Position numbers and translations under genes: made by a program
Shown: piece after piece, positions 17,101-21,197 of the stretch
How the letters are laid out: each line of letters opens with the position of its first letter
How positions within the stretch are numbered: position 1 is the stretch's first letter
NCBI GenBank assembly: GCA_027002315.1
Contig: JALWZV010000034.1
Span: 1-21,197 of the forward strand
DNA: 21,197 bases
Direction of reading: 5' to 3'
Origin: Candidatus Roizmanbacteria bacterium
GTDB taxonomy: Bacteria > Patescibacteriota > Microgenomatia > UBA1406 > GWC2-37-13
The notes under the pieces: model-generated
Seen by the model: the letters and a program-made list of their open reading frames with translations, nothing else
Database searches by the model: none
What the model was told of the DNA's origin: nothing

Positions 17101-20100
17101 ACTCAAGACTCTAGCAGTACTTTACAAGACAGAATGATTATTGATAGAGACGGCAACGTTGGTATTGGTACTACTAGCCCAGCTGCAGAGCTGGACATTA
17201 ACGGTGGTTTGTATTTAACAGATACCACCAGAACTTACTTTGATGGAGTTAGAACATTTGAAAATGTGGCTCATTATTACAATGGTAATACTACCCATAC
17301 AGGTACTATTGTAATTACCATTGGTAACACACCAAATATGATGATAGATGGTGAGATTAGCGTCCAGGGATACAATAAATTAACCAAATACCATTTCAGA
17401 GGCTATACCTACACTGCTTCGTCTAATTGGCATCAACCTCAAGCATCATGTACTACTAGCAACGGCGACTGCACGGTGCGGTTTGGTAAACTTTCTTCAA
17501 ATGATGATAGAGTTATTCTTTTAGGAACAACTAGTACAGACTGGGGTTCCTATCCTCATATAGCTGTCACTCGGGTAACTAAAGGATATGGTAGTGGAGA
17601 TAATATTGGTGATTGGTCAATTAGTATTGTAACCGATGAATCACCTTACACTATAGGAACCACTCCTAATGTAAACACAGGTTTTACTGCTTATAATCCT
17701 ATATTTACAGGTAATGTCGGTATTGGAACTACCAGTCCAAGCGCTCCACTGTCGTTTGCAAACTCAACTGGAGCAAAAATTAACTTATATTCCACTACAT
17801 ACGCCATTGGTGTGGAAAGTTCTGAACTAAGAATTGCCAGTAATGACAAAATTACTTTTTTTACAGATGGATATAGTAGTGGTGAAAAAATGAGAATCAG
17901 TAATAATGGTAACGTCGGTATTGGAACTACCTCACCTTCTCAAACTCTTGATGTGAACGGAACAATTACGGCTACCGACATCACTTGCTCTGACTGTCTT
18001 AATCAAGGAGATATCGCAAATAATGCTATTGGCCAAGGAGAGTTAAAAACAACAACAGGAGAAGTTAGTGCTAATGCTTTGGGAAGTATAACTTTGCCAG
18101 GTGGAACATATGGATTCTTTCCACAGTCTAAAAGAGACTCTTCTTGTTCGTCTGTCGAAGTAGAATTGGCTAGAAAAACAGCCAGTGCCGGAACTGGGAC
18201 TTCATACGCTACTACCGTTGTAGTCACAGGAATTAACTCATGTACCGTATACTTTCAACAAAGATATGTTCAAGCATCTCCACCGTACTACATTGATGGC
18301 TACCTTATACCACACTTCATTTATATATTAAGAGATAAAAATACAAACAAGATGCTTGCTAGTTATCAAGCACAAGATCCACCTTGGGATAATAACGGCG
18401 GTAGCCCACAAAAAATGCCACACCCATTTTTCGATTATATAGATAAAGAACTACCGTCCAATTTGGAAATTGATTTAATAGACACATCTGATATTGTTGA
18501 ACTTAAACAAAAGGCCGCAGATAAAGGAATATCCTTGCTTGAGTATATTCAAAACTATATGGATGTAGATACTCAAAATTATACTCCTCCAACAAGCCCA
18601 GAAACACATCGTCCAATACAACTTCCAGATCAAGTAACGTGGAGAAAACTAAAAGATAAACCATCGGATGAAATACAACTTAATAAGGCCGTCGCTGACA
18701 ACAGTGTTGTAAAACAACAAGGAGCAGACATTGCCGAAAGTTACCCAGCCAGTTTCTTAGAAGCAGGAGACATTGTAGACGTTATGAAAGCTCATGAAGC
18801 TAAACCGTGGGATAACAAACCTAATTACACGCTAGTCAAATCTCGCACAGAATATTCAGGAAAAGCACTAGGTATCGTATCAACTAATCCAGCACAAATC
18901 ATAGGTAATAATCAAGATAGAAATAGAGTCCCACTCGCTTTAGCTGGACGTGTGCCTGTTAAGGTTATACTTTCAGGGCCAAAAATATCGGTCGGTGATC
19001 CAATTACATCGAGTGTTATCCCAGGATTTGGAGTTAAATCTCAACACCCAGGACATATTGTTGCAAAAGCTTTAGAGTCAACCAAAGATATTGACATCTC
19101 TAAGTGTTCTACTGTTGAATCGCTAACAAGTATCGAGTGGCCAGATGATGACGGGAGTAATCAAAACAAAGTTTGCTTTAAAGTGCCAAAAGATTCATTG
19201 AGTCAAGATATAAAAGCAAACTTATCACTGAAATATTTGATTAATGATAAATATATTATTGTTGGAAAGATTATGTCATTTGTTAACCTGTCGTGGTACG
19301 ATCCAACTGTTAAGGTGTCCGGAAAAGGCATCTTAATAGACAGACGAACAGGTAAGGCTATATATAATTCTGTGCAGACCAGCTCTCTAGAAACAAACAA
19401 GCTTACAGCTCAGATATCAAATCTTACAGAAATAATTTCACAAAAGGTAACAACCGCAGCTTTAAAAGCTAAAGATATAAGCACCACAACATTCTCAGCT
19501 GCAACTGCAAAGATACAAACATTAAATGTAGATAAGGTAATGGTATCTGGAAAGAATTTGGCTAATTATATCAACGAATTAATAGATAAAAAATTAGAAC
19601 AAAATCAAAAAACTATCTCCCCTGTTGTTGAGGTTAAAGATATAACTGCAACAGGATCAGCGAACTTAGCTCATATTCAAACAAAAGAGATTTCTCCTCA
19701 AGAAAAAGATTTGGTTTTGTCATTGCGAGCGAAGCGCGACAATCTCGGCGGTAAGCTCTCCAAGCTTATCATTAAAGGCTTAAATAATAAAAACGTTGTA
19801 ACTATAGATAGCGTTGGAAACGCAACATTCTCCGGAACACTTGCTGCTAAACAGGTCAACGCAGATAAAGCTAAGATTGCACAAATCAACACGGATAAAT
19901 TAAGTGGTAAAGAAGCTTCCCTATCAGGCAAACTTATAGCTAAGGAAGTTGAGGCAGAAAATATTAAAAAAATAGAAAATTCTGTATCTCAAACCAAATC
20001 TAATATTCAACAACTGCAGGATGCATATTCAAATGAAAAAGCTGCAACTACAGAGACACAGAAAAGCATAGAAACACTAAATAACGATGTTAATGAAATA

Positions 20101-20934
20101 CAAAAATTATTAGCTGATATACAAAATGATTCATCAACCAATCCGCAATATTATCAAAATATAGATGACAACAGCAATGTTGCATCCGATGGCATCCAAC
20201 AAAACACAACCTTAGAAAACTTAGTTGTCACTGGTAACTCTAACCTATATGCTCTATCTGTAGCAGACTCATTCTCTGTGGGAACAATCTCTATGAGAGA
20301 TAACAGCATTATTGCTCTTGCCTCCAAGTTAGAATTATCAGCTCTTAATGAGGTTAGCTTCTTTGGAGGATCAGTTGTTATAGCTAGAAACGGTAACATC
20401 ACCACATCAGGAACCTTGATAGCCAAAGGTGGAATCAAAACAAATAAAATAGAATCAATCTCACCGGAAGATAATATCACGGTGAAATTAAATTCCAAAC
20501 CACAAAATCCAAATAACAAACAAATTACAAATAACAAATTACAAATAACAAACCAGTTGGATAAAGAAGTGGCAAGTATTAATGCTTCAGGATCCGCTAA
20601 GTTCAAAGATATTGCTCTTAACAAATACATGGATGCAACAAGCTCTGCTGCAATTATTGCCGCAGACGAGAACTTTAATAAGCACGGATTATACTTACCA
20701 GCAATTGAGACGGGCAACACCTCAGCTGGTGTGGGTCGTTTACCACAAAAGAAAGGAGAGGTTGTTATTTATAACGACAATGTCAACAAGGACTCACTCA
20801 TATACCTAACACCAACAACTTACGGGTTCTCTGGAAGATTAACCGTGTTGCAAAAAGAGAATGGATACTTTGCTGTGGCAGTTAACCAAATATCTAATGT
20901 AGACATTATATTTGATTGGTTGATAGTTAATTAA
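11143..20934 (+). CDS. Giant membrane-anchored fibre protein with cytoplasmic recombinase-like half-domain
   Basis: This 3263-residue protein is read from the ATG at 11143; a TTG at 11122 in the same frame would add seven residues. Residues 1-55 (TIRRYINNLHQKGVASDAIK, RKLSSIETFISFLEKTGKI) match the second half of a tyrosine-recombinase core-binding domain. After a polar linker there is one membrane segment (about 191-210, FGLIALLLAFLGAGIYEQFF) with basic residues before it, so the N-terminus is inside and everything later outside. The exterior has a head domain (about 228-343, RIISFQGRLTDSLGNPIT), 13 (N)V(G/S)IGTT fibre motifs, seven LVIVD repeats (960-1253), a domain beginning ADIAESYPASFLEAGDIV (about 2527-2653), a coiled coil (about 2946-2997) and a conserved-looking end domain (about 3168-3263). 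No S74 chaperone-peptidase triad region was recognised. Role probably in attachment or cell contact, by inference. Confidence 0.88.
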   Translation: MDKINKATIRRYINNLHQKGVASDAIKRKLSSIETFISFLEKTGKINKKASDELRLTIDELRKELVFTTQTRHRKDSELPRNVKIPTSHLQKPIKISDFEKAEYVGQKKTEGFAGEFYFRFHLQTYKIRSFVTGILKKIPFLNPKPSNKQISLSRHREDSELSEDEAISDSNQQKPTPPVSIHDYFKIQHYIYFGLIALLLAFLGAGIYEQFFNKTNKPFAYPSQAVRAGRIISFQGRLTDSLGNPITTSTDIVFKLYDASTGGTTLYTGSCTGVNGVTPDQDGIINVLIGSDCSMSEIPSSVFTEHANVYLGVTVGTDSEMTPRQHIANVGYAMNSETLQGFPPGTGINNIPFINKNGNIMMATASPGIRSTYTSADFTISSAKTVTIASAGTGDVVLQATESGALKFRVGGDSDTNNKMIVDSTGYVGINNNSPNYYLDVTGTGRFSSTLYTDGGVSTTTGGLSLDSNSGETTINDNLTVTGTSDLQGVIANSTGDVTINDNLYTESGQIRLGNFSGAPSSIGSGSMYYDTSTQKVYYYNGTSWVVFSTGTTLWQEILGTLSPQNITDDVLTGTTATSSALVRLPGTSGEDVWFNTGGNVGIGTTSPQAKLSVGSSSEFRVDSSGDITRINDVAYSWPGSQGAANSYLKNDGSGNLSWTTSITADSVALSSITAAVASNSINNDDYAQTWNWSLTTADKIGFTFGENSASSATGNPAILSAQTLASSTAIPMYIKNLGNATSFRVDDESSDTTPFMIDATGNVGIGTTSPGQKLEVNGQVKIDTINSVADNSMVLTTDSGVVKYIDTTNWDKDSSDDMSSFTLAGDSGTNQTISGGDTMTIHAATYGITTAGTNTDQLNISLDPGTNMQLDSNGISTVANPTFATSVTTPLIIGSSSLALRPASDSTTAIQLQDSSGTSILDIDTTNGNVGIGTTLPSEKLTLSGGNLYHYASGNPTLEGTYNTSGTAWSVYVSGKYAYVADQDSGLQIIDVSDPSSPSLTGTYNTPGSAFGVYVSGKYAYVADRESGLQIIDVSDPSSPSLTGTYNTSGSAFGVYVSGKYAYVADQDSGLQIIDVSDPSSPSLTGTYNTSGSATGVYISGKYAYVADWGSGLQIIDVSDPSSPTLTGTYDTSGFAYDVYVSGKYAYVADRESGLQIIDVSDPSSPSLTGTYNTSGYAYDVYVSGKYAYVADSGSGLQIIDISDPSSPTLTGTYDTSGVAYGVYISGKYAYVADSGSGLQIIDINGIETPSLYAGNIQTNDLTTTENIDVGNNLYVRNGINAGPGGLYVDAGEVAFDGNSGSTAFRFGQSGTGDILNVFDGSSEIFTILDGGNVGIGTTSPTQKLHIAGNMRLTGALYDSSNSAGSNGYVLSSTGSGTSWVSANSSGPWTYSDPYLYPDNATDRVGIGTTNTSDMISQLYVTNGSTLGKALAIFNQTEDQPILVASKSGTTKFIVDKDGNVGIGTTNPSARLDVSGQNVNLYSGTTYQYLNVGRNASEKARFYITDTTGYFDYIQDETDTTNHDFIFNINSPSSGSADWIFKNRGSESLRITESGNVSIGTTSPGQKLEVNGQVKIDTINSVADNSMVLTTDSGVVKYIDTTNWDKDSSDDMSSFTLAGDSGTNQTISGGDTMTIHAATYGITTAGTNTDQLNISLDPGTNMQLDSNGISTVANPTFATSVTTPLIIGSSSLALRPASDSTTAIQLQDSSGTSILDIDTTNGNVGIGTTSPGAKLDVSSGNILLDNNYYLKGNRGDGSISSLIGIDNGQNIVIGESTSVPSSLKIMTPVDAGQGVGIYNGTTDIAWFENNGNVGIGTTTPNYNLEIQNTADAAIFLEADTDNSNETDNAFLKLSQDNGAVTAILGTVGNAGYDPENNSYTNTVANATLLGSINPYSLQFGTNDAVRLTINSSGNVGIGTTNPASLLEIEGSNNAALSISNTSAGSISSPVESKLQFRGYGNNVRAEIAGLDKASSLSGGWLTFKTQDSSSTLQDRMIIDRDGNVGIGTTSPAAELDINGGLYLTDTTRTYFDGVRTFENVAHYYNGNTTHTGTIVITIGNTPNMMIDGEISVQGYNKLTKYHFRGYTYTASSNWHQPQASCTTSNGDCTVRFGKLSSNDDRVILLGTTSTDWGSYPHIAVTRVTKGYGSGDNIGDWSISIVTDESPYTIGTTPNVNTGFTAYNPIFTGNVGIGTTSPSAPLSFANSTGAKINLYSTTYAIGVESSELRIASNDKITFFTDGYSSGEKMRISNNGNVGIGTTSPSQTLDVNGTITATDITCSDCLNQGDIANNAIGQGELKTTTGEVSANALGSITLPGGTYGFFPQSKRDSSCSSVEVELARKTASAGTGTSYATTVVVTGINSCTVYFQQRYVQASPPYYIDGYLIPHFIYILRDKNTNKMLASYQAQDPPWDNNGGSPQKMPHPFFDYIDKELPSNLEIDLIDTSDIVELKQKAADKGISLLEYIQNYMDVDTQNYTPPTSPETHRPIQLPDQVTWRKLKDKPSDEIQLNKAVADNSVVKQQGADIAESYPASFLEAGDIVDVMKAHEAKPWDNKPNYTLVKSRTEYSGKALGIVSTNPAQIIGNNQDRNRVPLALAGRVPVKVILSGPKISVGDPITSSVIPGFGVKSQHPGHIVAKALESTKDIDISKCSTVESLTSIEWPDDDGSNQNKVCFKVPKDSLSQDIKANLSLKYLINDKYIIVGKIMSFVNLSWYDPTVKVSGKGILIDRRTGKAIYNSVQTSSLETNKLTAQISNLTEIISQKVTTAALKAKDISTTTFSAATAKIQTLNVDKVMVSGKNLANYINELIDKKLEQNQKTISPVVEVKDITATGSANLAHIQTKEISPQEKDLVLSLRAKRDNLGGKLSKLIIKGLNNKNVVTIDSVGNATFSGTLAAKQVNADKAKIAQINTDKLSGKEASLSGKLIAKEVEAENIKKIENSVSQTKSNIQQLQDAYSNEKAATTETQKSIETLNNDVNEIQKLLADIQNDSSTNPQYYQNIDDNSNVASDGIQQNTTLENLVVTGNSNLYALSVADSFSVGTISMRDNSIIALASKLELSALNEVSFFGGSVVIARNGNITTSGTLIAKGGIKTNKIESISPEDNITVKLNSKPQNPNNKQITNNKLQITNQLDKEVASINASGSAKFKDIALNKYMDATSSAAIIAADENFNKHGLYLPAIETGNTSAGVGRLPQKKGEVVIYNDNVNKDSLIYLTPTTYGFSGRLTVLQKENGYFAVAVNQISNVDIIFDWLIVN
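11357..11400 (+). repeat. Decayed REP-like unit inside the giant gene
   Basis: GTCATCGCAAGGATTCAGAG and the following bases match the unit at 11606-11652 and the intergenic unit at 9680-9727, with more changes. It is translated in frame as RHRKDSELPRN and lies in the cytoplasmic linker. Both in-gene linker copies use the same reading frame (RHRxDSEL). Confidence 0.65.
11606..11652 (+). repeat. REP-like unit inside the giant gene, well preserved
   Basis: This 47-base stretch differs at only six positions from the intergenic unit 9680-9727, including the hairpin around CCGAGTTGTCGG. It encodes SRHREDSELSEDEAISDS just before the membrane segment. The match shows that an intergenic mobile repeat became coding sequence. 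Confidence 0.82.
13439..13952 (+). repeat. 514-bp direct repeat in the giant gene, copy 1
   Basis: This segment appears identical, base for base on reading through, to 15821-16334. It encodes about 171 residues from IGTTSPGQKLEVNGQVKIDT to the VGIGTT after DIDTTNGN. The offset is 2382 bases, exactly 794 codons. Confidence 0.9.
14020..14901 (+). repeat. Seven tandem LVIVD repeats (126 bp each)
   Basis: Seven 42-residue units of the type LTGTYNTSGSAFGVYVSGKY followed by AYVADxxSGLQIIDVSDPSS. LVIVD repeats are thought to form beta-propeller blades, and seven is a usual blade number. At DNA level two variants of the second half alternate (CTTCAGATAATAGATGTATC versus CTACAAATTATAGATGTCTC), so the array is a mosaic. 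The block sits between VGIGTT-containing fibre regions. Confidence 0.9.
15821..16334 (+). repeat. 514-bp direct repeat in the giant gene, copy 2
   Basis: Second copy of 13439-13952. The flanking codons diverge immediately (GTCAGTATC against GTTGGTATC at the left, ACAAGTCC against ACTTTACC at the right), so the edges lie in the VGIGTT codons themselves, which are the natural crossover points. Confidence 0.9.
19719..19751 (+). repeat. REP-like unit near the 3' part of the giant gene
   Basis: GTCATTGCGAGCGAAGCGCG and ACAATCTCGGCGG reproduce a minimal form of the intergenic unit, read in frame as LSLRAKRDNLGG. It lies between the conserved domain and the coiled coil, a region that tolerates insertions. 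Confidence 0.75.
20493..20553 (+). repeat. AT-rich short tandem inside the giant gene
   Basis: ACAAATTACAAATAACAA-type units repeat here and are translated as NKQITNNKLQITNQ. The composition (almost only A, C and T) differs from flanking coding sequence and looks like an intergenic tandem captured in frame. Confidence 0.6.
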
Positions 20935-20980
20935 AAAGTTAAAAATTTGTATCTTGTATCTAGTATCTGGTATCTAGCAC

Positions 20981-21093
20981 GTCATCGCGAGAGAATGAAC
21001 GAAGCGATCTCCGCCCATATGAGAGCAAGACTGGCTATTGGTGTTAGTATTAAATACCATAACGGCGGGGATTGCTTCGCTAACGCTCGCAAT
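20981..21093. repeat. Composite REP element, inverted orientation
   Basis: GTCATCGCGAG to GCGATCTCCGCC (20981-21014), a spacer with GAGCAAGACTGGCTATTGG, and GGCGGGGATTGCTTCGC to CTCGCAAT (21064-21093). The spacer is the reverse complement of that in 4051-4077. A TATCTTGTATCTAGTATCTGG tandem (20948-20980) stands before it, as it does before 3873. No terminator hairpin with a T-run was found for the giant gene, so this element may serve as its 3' end structure. Confidence 0.8.
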
Positions 21094-21105
21094 TGTAAAT
21101 GTTAA

Positions 21106-21197
21106 CTAATTCGGTAATGATTTTCTAAACTCAACTGGTGTCTTGTTCTTTATTCCCTGATGTGGTCTCATAGTGTTATAGTAATACAGATACTGTA
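21106..21197 (-). CDS. DDE (rve-type) transposase, C-terminal end only
   Basis: The minus strand from the window edge reads QYLYYYNTMRPHQGIKNKTP then VEFRKSLPN and a TAG stop. YN-x-x-RPH-x-x-(L/I)-x-x-x-TP-x-EF is the typical C-terminal signature of integrase-core transposases (IS3/IS481-like). Only 29 residues lie inside the window. The catalytic Asp-Asp-Glu residues would be beyond the right edge, so the IS family and integrity cannot be judged. Confidence 0.75.
   Translation of the reverse strand, partial: QYLYYYNTMRPHQGIKNKTPVEFRKSLPN

Noticed and set aside
18700..20934. S74 endosialidase chaperone/peptidase at the end of the giant protein
   Set aside because: The fibre motifs are similar to S74-bearing tail fibres, but the C-terminal region does not show the recognisable S74 helix block; it ends in a different domain (FDWLIVN).

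Overview
The window looks like a piece of a small-genome Candidate Phyla Radiation (Patescibacteria) chromosome, probably a Microgenomates-type lineage. This rests on several things taken together: an AT-rich sequence, a ribosomal/secretion operon with an L1 protein carrying a long lysine-rich N-terminal extension, short genes with little sign of Shine-Dalgarno sites, a giant surface protein built from VGIGTT repeats, and dispersed palindromic repeats. The placement is an inference from gene character; no marker phylogeny was run. The standard genetic code fits: TAA and TAG end nearly all genes, and the one TGA is a real stop.

Left part (minus strand, about 1-3800): a membrane protein, a secreted protein, then secE, nusG, rplK and rplA, read right to left. 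After rplA the RNA can fold like the L10 autoregulatory leader, so rplJ probably follows just outside the window. 3800-4457 is a gene-free stretch filled with paired REP-like palindromic elements.

Middle part (plus strand, 4458-8534): a membrane-anchored surface protein resembling the DUF916 type, then a DNA-uptake cluster: comEA, a REP-associated tyrosine transposase (RAYT) whose own coding sequence carries a palindromic insert, the ComEC channel, and the ComEC metallo-beta-lactamase domain as a separate reading frame. The last two are joined at a TTTTGATATG junction that allows either termination-reinitiation or +1 slippage. A PaaX-like regulator faces them from the minus strand (8736-9485).

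Right part (9486-21197): an 800-bp gene-free stretch with a composite REP element and spaced AAGAC motifs, then three plus-strand genes. The first is a tyrosine-recombinase core-binding domain without a catalytic domain. The second is a small unknown protein. The third is a 3263-residue protein with half of a recombinase-like core-binding domain in the cytoplasm, one membrane segment, and a huge fibre-like exterior (13 VGIGTT motifs, 7 LVIVD repeats, a 514-bp internal direct repeat, coiled coil, conserved C-terminal domain). The second core-binding fold appears divided between the end of the first gene and the start of the giant one. Another composite REP element and the 3' end of a DDE transposase close the window.

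Across the window at least six genes have a -10 element ending only 6-8 bases before the start codon. This points to leaderless transcription and settles several start codons.
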